A stretch of 12,781 nucleotides of DNA from an uncultured Aquimonas sp. (GTDB lineage Bacteria; Pseudomonadota; Gammaproteobacteria; Xanthomonadales; Xanthomonadaceae). This document shows, piece by piece, positions 1 through 9,415 of this stretch; positions within the stretch are counted from its first letter, which is position 1, and each line of letters starts with the position of its first letter. The position numbers were made by a program, and so were the translations under genes. The DNA lies in NCBI GenBank assembly GCA_946481615.1, contig CAMLOR010000081.1, positions 1-12,781 on the forward strand. The letters run 5' to 3'. Under the pieces are notes generated by a model. That model saw nothing but the letters and a program-made list of their open reading frames with translations, was not told where the DNA came from and ran no database searches.

Positions 1-655
1 TCGACACGTACTTGCCGACCAGCAGGCGCTTGCCGTCGGGCGAGAAATCGAAGGCGTACCAGGTGCCGCCCTCGGTGACGACGGCGCGCGCCTTGCCGCT
101 CTTCATGTCGCGCACCCAGATGTCGGTGTCGGTGCCGTTACGCGCGGTGCTCGACCAGGCCAGCTGCGCGGCATCGTGCGACCACAGCGGCGCTTCGTTG
201 CGGCTGCGCTTGCCGTCGGTGAGCAGCGTCGATTCGCGCGTGGCGAGGTCGTAGTAGAACAGCTGCCAGAATTCCGAGCCGCCGATGTCCTGGCCGTAGA
301 CGAAGCCGTTGCGCCCGGGCGCCGCGGCGAGGTTGCTGATCGGTTCCTTGAAGAAGGTCAGCTGCTCGCGCATGCCCATCGGCGTGGTGACGCGGTGCGC
401 CTGGTTGGTCTCGCCGAAACGCGTGCCGATGATGAGGGAGCCATCCGGCAGCCAGCCGCCGAAGTTCGCGCCGCGCGTGTTCTGGTAGCGCGTCAGCGTG
501 GCGACAAGCTCCGCGGGAATGGCGGGGATGTTCTCGCTCACGCGCACGCCTGCTTCCTCGCGCTGCACGGGGGCAGGGGCGGTGGCGACGGCGGTGTCCT
601 GGGCCTGCGCGGCGGGCAGCAGCGCGAGCAGCATCAACAGTGGCAGGGAACGCAT
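1..655 (-). CDS. Secreted S9-family (prolyl oligopeptidase-like) peptidase, N-terminal part
   Basis: The gene begins with ATG at 655 and is still open at the left edge, so about 218 residues are visible and the catalytic domain is missing. The protein starts with a signal peptide (residues 1-19, MRSLPLLMLLALLPAAQAQ). Next comes a stretch typical of the beta-propeller half of secreted S9 peptidases: LTRYQNTRGANFGGWLPDG, then TRFGETNQAHRV, EQLTFFKEPISN, and later repeated blade motifs such as DIWVRDMKSG and FDFSPDGKRLLVG. Family members cleave peptides with a C-terminal alpha/beta-hydrolase Ser-Asp-His triad, which would lie outside the window. A GGAA lies 9 bases upstream of the ATG. The gene follows dnaG on the same strand after 184 bases, with its own possible -10 box. 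It differs in its N-terminal sequence from the other S9 peptidase in the window, so the two are not a recent duplicate pair. Family assignment is fairly sure; substrate is unknown. Confidence 0.82.
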   Translation of the reverse strand, partial: MRSLPLLMLLALLPAAQAQDTAVATAPAPVQREEAGVRVSENIPAIPAELVATLTRYQNTRGANFGGWLPDGSLIIGTRFGETNQAHRVTTPMGMREQLTFFKEPISNLAAAPGRNGFVYGQDIGGSEFWQLFYYDLATRESTLLTDGKRSRNEAPLWSHDAAQLAWSSTARNGTDTDIWVRDMKSGKARAVVTEGGTWYAFDFSPDGKRLLVGKYVS

Positions 656-684
656 GCGAAGGGTTCCGGAAGCGGGAAAGCTCC

Positions 685-690
685 AGCATA
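685..690 (-). promoter_or_regulatory. Possible -10 box for the S9 peptidase gene at 655
   Basis: On the minus strand TATGCT matches the sigma-70 -10 consensus at 4 of 6 positions and lies 29 bases before the ATG at 655. No convincing -35 element is found at the expected spacing, so this is a weak call. It is the only good candidate in the 184-base gap between dnaG and this gene. Confidence 0.25.
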
Positions 691-811
691 GCGAGATCGT
701 GCGCGGCTGGCGCACGGCTGCGGCGAAGCGGGTATCGGTTCACGCTTTTCTACAGGCCTGGACTGGCTTTCGGCTTGCAGGTGCGCGCATCGGGAGGTGC
801 CTCGCACCCGG

Positions 812-831
812 GTTCCCGCCTGCGCGGGAAC
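812..831. repeat. REP-like hairpin just after dnaG
   Basis: A perfect 8-base inverted repeat (GTTCCCGC ... GCGGGAAC) with a 4-base loop (CTGC) lies 8 bases beyond the dnaG stop codon. The surrounding sequence (about 804-838), read on the minus strand, gives the shadow peptide VPAQAGTRV. That is the translation signature of a dispersed, hairpin-forming intergenic element common in xanthomonads and related proteobacteria (from general knowledge, not checked here). No T-run follows on the minus strand, so it is a poor intrinsic terminator, although it may protect the dnaG mRNA 3' end. Confidence 0.65.
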
Positions 832-839
832 GGCGGACG

Positions 840-2573
840 TCAGGCGTTGGGCGCCAGCGCGCGGCGCTCGCGCTGCAGTTCGAGCAGTTCGCGCTTCTCG
901 TCCGCAGAAAGGTTGGCGAGGCCGCGCGCGGTGAGTTCGTCCTCGCGCTGCTTCAGCGTCTGCCGGTTGAGGCCGGCGATGGCGCCGGCGAATTCGTGCG
1001 CGAATTGTTCGGCGGGAATCAGCAGGTCGAGCATCAGCAGCTTGTGCAGCGCGGGCGCTTCCTCGCGTCCGGCGAATTCCTCGAGCAGCATGCCGGGCGT
1101 GATGTCGCCGCGCTCGCGGCACAGCTGCAGCAATTCCATCAGCAGCGGGATGCCGGGCTGGCGCAGCGCCGAGAACAGCCAGGGCGGCTCGACGGTGTGC
1201 GCCAGCGCCGGCTGCTGCAGCAGCAGGGCGATGGCGGTGCGTACCAGGCTGCGCTTGTGCGAAGGTCCGTGTGTGCGGCGCGGTTCCTGCACCGAGGCGG
1301 CTTCGGCCGCGCCGCGCGCCGCGCCCACGCCGGTGAGTTCGGTGAGGCGCGCGAACATCAGGTCGCGGAAGGCGCCGTCGGGAATCTTCTCGAGCGTCGG
1401 ACGCGCGCGTTCGGCGAGGCGGCCCTTGCCTTCGAGCGTGGCGAGGTTGACGTCCTTCGACATCTCGGCGAAGAAGAACTCCGACAGCGGCGTGGCGTTG
1501 CGCAGCTGTTCGTCGAAGCCGTCGGCGCCGCGCGTGCGCACCAGCGAATCGGGGTCTTCGCCTTCCGGCAGGAACAGGAAGAAGGCCTGGCGGCCGTCGC
1601 GCATGCGCGGCAGCACCGATTCCAGCGCCTTCCAGGCCGCGCCGCGGCCCGCGCGGTCGCCGTCGAAGCAGAAGAACACGTCGGCGGCGTTGCGGAACAG
1701 CAGTTCGGCGTGGTCGGGCGTGGTGGCGGTGCCGAGCGTGGCGACCGCGGTCGTCACGCCGTACTGGAACAGCGCGACCACATCCATATAACCCTCGACC
1801 ACGATCAGCCGCGGGATCTTCGAATGCGCCTGGCGCACCTGCCACAGGCCGTAGAGTTCGCGGCCCTTGTGGAAGAGCGCGGTTTCGGGCGAGTTGAGAT
1901 ACTTCGGACCGTCGTCCTTTTCGAGCACCCGCCCGCCGAAGGCGATGACGCGGCCGCGGCGGTCGTGGATCGGGAACATCACGCGGTCGCGGAACTTGTC
2001 GTAGACGCGGCCGGATTCGTTCTTCGAGAACAGTCCGCCCTGTTCGAGCAGCCGCAGGCGGCGCTCGTCGGTGCCCAGCGCGGACTTCAGCACGTCCCAG
2101 CCTTCGGGCGCGTAGCCGATCTCGAAGCGCGTACGGTTCTCCGCATCGACGCCGCGCCGGTCGAGATAGGCCTGCGCCTTGGGCGATGCGGCGAGTTGGC
2201 GCTGGAAGAATTTCGAGGCGGCATCCAGCGCCGAATACAGATCGCGCGATTCGCCGCTCTCGTTGCGCTGGCGCGTCTCGCGCGGGATCTCCATGCCGAC
2301 GCGCTTGGCCAGCTCCTCGAGCGCGTCGAGGAATTCCAGCCGGTCGTATTCCATCAGGAACTTGAGCGCGGTGCCGTGCGCGCCGCAGCCGAAGCAGTGG
2401 TAGAACTGCTTGGTCGGCGAGACGGTGAAGCTCGGCGAACGCTCGTCGTGGAAGGGGCAGCGGGCGGAATACTCCCGCCCCTGCCGCTTCAACGGCACCC
2501 GTGCGCCGATCAGCTCGACGATGTCGGTGCGCGCGAGCACATCGTCGATGAAGGCGTCAGGGATGCGGGCCAT
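840..2573 (-). CDS. dnaG: DNA primase
   Basis: DnaG makes the RNA primers for leading- and lagging-strand DNA synthesis and works with the DnaB helicase. The 577-residue product has the expected length (E. coli DnaG is 581). It opens with the CHC2 zinc-binding domain (C39, H42, C60, C63; CPFH and CFGCG). The RNA polymerase-like core follows, including the conserved stretch YDKFRDRVMFPIHD, GRVIAFGGR and KYLNSPET near residues 191-231. The Toprim catalytic motifs are VVEGYMD (E260) and FDGDRAGR (D304, D306). The region after about residue 430 is the less conserved helical, DnaB-binding domain. The gene starts with ATG 21 bases after the stop of the upstream S9 peptidase gene on the same strand, with no clear Shine-Dalgarno, so it is probably cotranscribed with that gene. 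The usual neighbours rpsU and yqeY lie about 9.5 kb upstream, and rpoD is not directly downstream. Confidence 0.98.
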   Translation of the reverse strand: MARIPDAFIDDVLARTDIVELIGARVPLKRQGREYSARCPFHDERSPSFTVSPTKQFYHCFGCGAHGTALKFLMEYDRLEFLDALEELAKRVGMEIPRETRQRNESGESRDLYSALDAASKFFQRQLAASPKAQAYLDRRGVDAENRTRFEIGYAPEGWDVLKSALGTDERRLRLLEQGGLFSKNESGRVYDKFRDRVMFPIHDRRGRVIAFGGRVLEKDDGPKYLNSPETALFHKGRELYGLWQVRQAHSKIPRLIVVEGYMDVVALFQYGVTTAVATLGTATTPDHAELLFRNAADVFFCFDGDRAGRGAAWKALESVLPRMRDGRQAFFLFLPEGEDPDSLVRTRGADGFDEQLRNATPLSEFFFAEMSKDVNLATLEGKGRLAERARPTLEKIPDGAFRDLMFARLTELTGVGAARGAAEAASVQEPRRTHGPSHKRSLVRTAIALLLQQPALAHTVEPPWLFSALRQPGIPLLMELLQLCRERGDITPGMLLEEFAGREEAPALHKLLMLDLLIPAEQFAHEFAGAIAGLNRQTLKQREDELTARGLANLSADEKRELLELQRERRALAPNA

Positions 2574-2594
2574 GACGCCATGATAGCGGGGGCG

Positions 2595-4565
2595 CTACGG
2601 CGCGGCCTTGCCGCCGCCTCCGCCGATGTGGCGGTCGAGGAATTCGAGCAGCTTGCCGTAGTACTCCTGCTGGTGATCGAGGCGATGGAAGCCGTGGCCT
2701 TCCTCGGGGTAGTAGACGGTTTCCACCGGCACGCCGGCGGATTCCAGCGCGCGCTCCATCATCCGGGTGTGTTCGATCGGCGCGCGGCGGTCTTCGCCGC
2801 CGGCGGCCAGCAGGACCGGAGCCTTGATCTTGTCGGCCAGGCGCGTGGGCGAGACGCCGGCAAGTTCGTCCGGCTTGCCGATCCAGCGCTGCAGATAGGT
2901 GTCGCCCGAATCGGCATCGCGGATGTCGCCGGTGGTGTGCATGGCCGGCAGGTCGTAGACGCCGACGTAGCCGGAGGCGCAGCGGTAGAGCGACGGTTCC
3001 TTCGCGGCGCCCATCAGCGCGGCATAGCCGCCGTAGCTGCCGCCGTGGATGCAGATGCGCTTCGCATCCGCGATGCCCTGCTCGACGACCCAGCGCGTGG
3101 CGTCGGTCACGTCGTCCTGCATGGCCTTGCCCCACTGGTTGCGGCCGGCGTGCTCGAAGCCGAGGCCGTAGTTGCCGGAGCCGCGGAAGTTCACCTGCAG
3201 CACCGCATAGCCGGCGGCGGCCAGCATCTGCGCGTCGGGATCGAAGCCCCAGGCGTCGTAGATGCCGAAGGGGCCGCCGTGCGGCATCACCACCATCGGC
3301 AGGTTCTTGCCGCTGCTGCCGTCGGGCAGCGTGACGTAGCCCTTGAGCGGTGTGCCGTCGCGCGCCTTCAGCGCGATCGGCTTCATCGTGGCCATCTTGT
3401 CCGGATCGAGCCAGGCGCGGCTGGTGAGCAGGTGGTCGGCGCTCATCGACTTCAGGTCGAAGAGGTAGTCGTCGCCGGGGCTGCGGTCGCTCCACACGTG
3501 CACGATGGCCTTCTTGCCGTCGGTGGTCTGCGAGGTCACACGCACGGCATGGCCTGGGAAGGCGGCGGCCAGGCTGCGGTGCAGGCGCGCTTCGGGCGAG
3601 GTCTTGTCGAAGAATTCGGTGCGATGGCCGTCGTCGTTGAATTCCACGCCGACCGGGATGCGGGTGCCGGCGCGGTAGATCACGCGGTGCACATCGGCGA
3701 TGTCGTCGCGCAGCAGCGTCCTGCGCTGCATCGTGGCGAGGTCGAGTTCGACGATGGCATCGGGGCCGCCCGCCTGCGACGAGCGCAGGTAGGCGAGCTT
3801 GTTGTCTTCCGAGAAACCAACCGGCATCTCGGTGACGTTGGTCTTCGAGGCGTCGTTGATTTCGACCCATTCGGCATCGTCGCCGGCACGGTGGTAGAGA
3901 TGGCTCCAGCGATCGGCGTTGAAACCGCTCGCCAGGCGCACCACGCCGGCGTTGTCGGTGGCGAAGTCGGCGTTGCGGATCGGCGCGCGGCCCAGGCCCG
4001 TGCGGCGGCCGGTGTAGACGTCGAGCCGCTCGATCTTGCTGTGCGGATCGGACTGGAACGGCATCGTCTGGATGATGGCGTACTTGTCGTCGCGCGGCAG
4101 ATCGTCGACGAGGAAGGCGGCCACCTTGTCGCCCTTCTTGGGCGTGACGCGCGAGCCGACCTTGTCGCCCTGCGTCATCTGCCCGACCAGCGCCTCGGCA
4201 CGCGTGCCGTCCACGTTGATGGCGTTGAGCTGGCCGAGCAGGCTGGGGAAATCCTGCGTGCCCAGGCGCTGCGCGGTGGTGATCATCACGCGCTCCGGAT
4301 TCACCCACCAGAAGTCGTGCACATGGGCGTACTTGCCCAGGCCGATGCTGGCGGTGACCTTCCTGTCGCTGGCGCGCATCACGGCGAGCAGGGTGCGGTC
4401 TTCCATCGGCACGGTGACGGCGTAGTAGTCGCCGTTCGGTGAGATCTTGATTTCGCCGTACTCGTCGAGCTTGAGCCAGGGCAGCGGATCGATGACGGCA
4501 GCCGCGGCGGCGGCACCGAAGCTGCCGAGCAGGACGCCGGCGGCAAGGCGGGAGAGCAGGGACAT
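2595..4565 (-). CDS. Secreted S9-family (prolyl oligopeptidase/acylaminoacyl-peptidase-like) peptidase
   Basis: This gene encodes a predicted periplasmic or secreted serine peptidase of 656 residues. The frame is open back to 4676, but ATG 4565 is preferred because it places a signal peptide at the very N-terminus (MSLLSRLAAGVLLGSFGAAAAAA); the upstream extension is Arg/Cys-rich and unlike protein. A weak GGAA lies about 7 bases upstream. Residues of about 30-390 form the beta-propeller-like half, and the C-terminal alpha/beta hydrolase follows with VMPHGGPFG, NFRGSGNYG and the nucleophile motif GGSYGGY. The triad can be placed as Ser510, Asp592 (GGEDRRAP) and His624 (EEGHGF), in the spacing normal for family S9. 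All three residues are present, so it should be active, cleaving peptides or an acyl-peptide substrate that cannot be named. It is divergent from the lipoprotein gene (113 bases apart) and only 21 bases upstream of dnaG, so its promoter probably also feeds dnaG. Confidence 0.93.
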   Translation of the reverse strand: MSLLSRLAAGVLLGSFGAAAAAAVIDPLPWLKLDEYGEIKISPNGDYYAVTVPMEDRTLLAVMRASDRKVTASIGLGKYAHVHDFWWVNPERVMITTAQRLGTQDFPSLLGQLNAINVDGTRAEALVGQMTQGDKVGSRVTPKKGDKVAAFLVDDLPRDDKYAIIQTMPFQSDPHSKIERLDVYTGRRTGLGRAPIRNADFATDNAGVVRLASGFNADRWSHLYHRAGDDAEWVEINDASKTNVTEMPVGFSEDNKLAYLRSSQAGGPDAIVELDLATMQRRTLLRDDIADVHRVIYRAGTRIPVGVEFNDDGHRTEFFDKTSPEARLHRSLAAAFPGHAVRVTSQTTDGKKAIVHVWSDRSPGDDYLFDLKSMSADHLLTSRAWLDPDKMATMKPIALKARDGTPLKGYVTLPDGSSGKNLPMVVMPHGGPFGIYDAWGFDPDAQMLAAAGYAVLQVNFRGSGNYGLGFEHAGRNQWGKAMQDDVTDATRWVVEQGIADAKRICIHGGSYGGYAALMGAAKEPSLYRCASGYVGVYDLPAMHTTGDIRDADSGDTYLQRWIGKPDELAGVSPTRLADKIKAPVLLAAGGEDRRAPIEHTRMMERALESAGVPVETVYYPEEGHGFHRLDHQQEYYGKLLEFLDRHIGGGGGKAAP

Positions 4566-4614
4566 CGTGAAATTCCGTGGTTGCGCCGCGGCACCCGATG
4601 CGCAGCGGCGAAGC

Positions 4615-4644
4615 GTTATCGCCGAGGCCGTGCGCAAGACGCAA
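4615..4644 (-). promoter_or_regulatory. Possible sigma-70 promoter for the S9 peptidase-dnaG pair
   Basis: In the divergent gap, read on the minus strand, TTGCGT (-35-like) and GATAAC (-10-like) are separated by 18 bases, about 50 bases before the ATG at 4565. The match is moderate (3 and 4 of 6). If real, it would drive the peptidase and probably dnaG 21 bases beyond it. Confidence 0.33.
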
Positions 4645-4678
4645 CCCCTGCGCGGGGGGCTTGTGCGATGCTTCACCG

Positions 4679-5233
4679 ATGAAACCGCTGAGCTTGCCGT
4701 TGTTCGCTGCCGCCGCCCTCGCGGGTTGTGCCGCCACGCATGAACCCGCCGCGACGGCGCCGGGTTCGCGCGGCGACGTGTTCTATCGCGCCTTCGATGC
4801 GCCGGCCGAAGATCGCTACCGCCTGAGCGACAAGGAGGATTTCCGGCTCGGCGGCGTGCAACCCGATACGCGCGCCGTGCCCGAGTATCCGGCGGCCTGG
4901 CTGGAACGCGCGCCGCGCGAAGTGTGGATCTGCACCGAGCTGCACATCGACGAGCAGGGCGCGGTGTACGGCTCGCGCGCGCTGCATCCTTCGCCGTGCA
5001 ATGCGGCGGAGACGGCGTGGGACGCGGAGTTCCGCGCCGCGGTGGACGCCGCCACGCGGCAGTGGCGTTTCGAGCCGAGCTATCGCTGCGTGCTGGCCGA
5101 AGGCGGCGAGCGCGGCGAGGAGTGCATCGGCGCGCGCGAACTCACGGCGGTGCCGGTGTCGCGAGCCTTCCGTTTCGTTTTTCGCCGCACGGCGAGCGGC
5201 GGCACGGTGGAAGGCGGCGAAACGCCGCCCTGA
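4679..5233 (+). CDS. Small lipoprotein with a TonB C-terminal-like domain
   Basis: The 184-residue product is the only plus-strand gene in the window. ATG 4679 is chosen because it gives a short lipoprotein signal peptide with the lipobox LAGC (Cys17, residues 14-17). The frame stays open back to 4577, but that extension is not protein-like, and no clear Shine-Dalgarno is visible at either start. After a low-complexity linker, residues of about 64-175 resemble the TonB C-terminal fold: AVPEYPAAWLERAPREVW, then a strand-turn-strand HIDEQGAVYGSRAL, then a helix ending in ATRQWRFEPS. Four further cysteines (C85, C107, C137, C149) could form two disulfides in the periplasm. There is no proline-rich periplasm-spanning region or N-terminal membrane anchor as in true TonB, so energy transduction is unlikely and the role is unknown. 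It converges on the kinase gene with only 6 bases between the two stop codons. Confidence 0.8.
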   Translation: MKPLSLPLFAAAALAGCAATHEPAATAPGSRGDVFYRAFDAPAEDRYRLSDKEDFRLGGVQPDTRAVPEYPAAWLERAPREVWICTELHIDEQGAVYGSRALHPSPCNAAETAWDAEFRAAVDAATRQWRFEPSYRCVLAEGGERGEECIGARELTAVPVSRAFRFVFRRTASGGTVEGGETPP

Positions 5234-5239
5234 CGTCCG

Positions 5240-8638
<3,399 letters not shown>

Positions 8639-8690
8639 GCGGGAATCGTGTCCATGCGTGCAAAGTGCCATCGGTAGCCGGCCGGGCACA

Positions 8691-8704
8691 GAGTAGAACT
8701 ACTC
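8691..8704. promoter_or_regulatory. 14-base inverted repeat GAGTAG-TT-CTACTC, possible operator
   Basis: In the gap between the response regulator and kinase genes, GAGTAG and CTACTC form perfect 6-base arms around a 2-base centre. The 10-base core GTAGTTCTAC recurs exactly upstream of the thrombospondin-repeat gene. A 2-base loop cannot form a terminator hairpin, so a protein-binding site is the better reading. It lies 53 bases before the ATG at 8638 and only 2 bases before the alternative GTG at 8689, which favours the later starts if the site regulates the kinase. Confidence 0.5.
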
Positions 8705-8724
8705 AAGGACGGTGACGGATGGTG

Positions 8725-9315
8725 TCAGTCGAGCGCCCGTGCAAGCTCGACGGCCGAGCGCACCCGCAGCTTCTCCATGATGCGGCTGCGGTGGTTTTCC
8801 ACGGTGCGCACGCTGAGCGAGAACTGCGCGGCCACCTCGCGGCTGGAGAGGCCGTTCGCCACCAGCGTGGCGATCTCGCGCTCGCGCGAGGTGAGCAGCG
8901 CCAGCCGGGCCTCCCGGGTTTCCTTCTCGCGGTGCAGCGAGTGCAACTGCCGGCTGGTGTTGAGCGCCGCCTGCACCTTCTCGCGCAGTTCGCCGGCGTG
9001 CACGGGCTTTTCGAGGAAATCCACCGCGCCGCGCTTGACCGCCGTCACCGCCGCGGCGATCTCGGAATAGGCGGAGATGAAAAGGATCGGGATGCTGGCG
9101 CCCTGTTCGAGCAGGCGCCGCTGCAGTTCCAGGCCGCTGACGTCGGGCATGCGCAGGTCGGTGACCAGGCACTCGCACTCCGCGGGCCGCCAAGCGGCGA
9201 GGAAAGCCTGGGCGTCGGCATAGGCGCGGATGTCCGCGCCTATGCCCTGCAGCATTTCCTCGATCAACCAGCGCGAGGTCGAATCGTCGTCGACGACGTG
9301 GATGAGCGGCCGCAC
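8725..9315 (-). CDS. LuxR/FixJ-type response regulator
   Basis: The 196-residue DNA-binding response regulator has an N-terminal receiver and a C-terminal LuxR/NarL-type helix-turn-helix. The receiver has an acidic patch D9-D11, phospho-acceptor D53 (LVTDLRMPD), S81 at the Thr/Ser switch position and K103 (LEKP). The HTH begins near residue 137 with LTSREREIATLVANGLSSRE and ends in TVENHRSRIMEKL; this is the FixJ/NarL family signature. The start is GTG 9315, with a G-rich GGGGGA immediately upstream, and the receiver begins at once, as is normal. The gene precedes the kinase gene on the same strand with 86 bases between its stop and ATG 8638, so the pair is probably cognate, and this regulator would accept phosphate from the kinase HPt. 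Likely target sites are the GTAGTTCTAC palindromes near both neighbours, which is inference. Confidence 0.93.
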   Translation of the reverse strand: MRPLIHVVDDDSTSRWLIEEMLQGIGADIRAYADAQAFLAAWRPAECECLVTDLRMPDVSGLELQRRLLEQGASIPILFISAYSEIAAAVTAVKRGAVDFLEKPVHAGELREKVQAALNTSRQLHSLHREKETREARLALLTSREREIATLVANGLSSREVAAQFSLSVRTVENHRSRIMEKLRVRSAVELARALD

Positions 9316-9344
9316 GCGTCCCCCGAACGGACTGGCGTTGGATC

Positions 9345-9374
9345 ATCCTAACGCCGGCCGATTCGCCCCCACAA
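9345..9374 (-). promoter_or_regulatory. Possible promoter of the response regulator gene
   Basis: Read on the minus strand, TTGTGG and TAGGAT lie 18 bases apart, placing a start of transcription about 20-25 bases before the GTG at 9315. The -10 box matches at 4 of 6 positions and the -35 box at 3 of 6. A separate promoter here would make sense because a terminator-like hairpin ends the upstream gene. Confidence 0.28.
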
Positions 9375-9378
9375 CACG

Positions 9379-9403
9379 CCGGGCCGGCATTGCGCCGGCC
9401 CGG
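9379..9403 (-). terminator. Terminator-like hairpin after the thrombospondin-repeat gene
   Basis: A perfect 10-base stem (CCGGGCCGGC and its complement) with a 5-base loop starts 13 bases beyond the stop of the repeat-protein gene. On the minus strand it is followed by CGTGTTGTGG, which is only moderately T-rich, so termination may be partial. Confidence 0.62.
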
Positions 9404-9415
9404 TCGATTCCCGCG

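Noticed and set aside
498..4442. A 1314-codon open frame on the plus strand across dnaG and the S9 peptidase gene
   Set aside because: It is antisense to two clearly conserved genes, and its translation is a low-complexity, Arg/Ala/Val/Glu-rich mirror of their codon pattern. High GC content at third positions keeps such shadow frames open.
4566..4676. Longer N-terminus for the S9 peptidase starting at 4676
   Set aside because: It would bury the signal peptide behind 37 Arg/Cys-rich residues and overlap the start region of the divergent lipoprotein gene.
8639..8689. Longer N-terminus for the kinase (GTG 8689 or ATG 8671)
   Set aside because: It is possible, but the extra 11-17 residues are not helix-like, no Shine-Dalgarno supports them, and GTG 8689 would lie almost on the palindrome. 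The choice is not certain.
8691..8704. Inverted repeat considered as a terminator for the response regulator gene
   Set aside because: The 2-base centre cannot form a hairpin loop, the stem is AT-containing, and no T-run follows.
9338..9352. Imperfect inverted repeat GTTGGATCATCCTAAC upstream of the response regulator
   Set aside because: The arms are short and imperfect, it overlaps the possible -10 box, and it does not match the GTAGTTCTAC motif, so it is too weak to call an operator.
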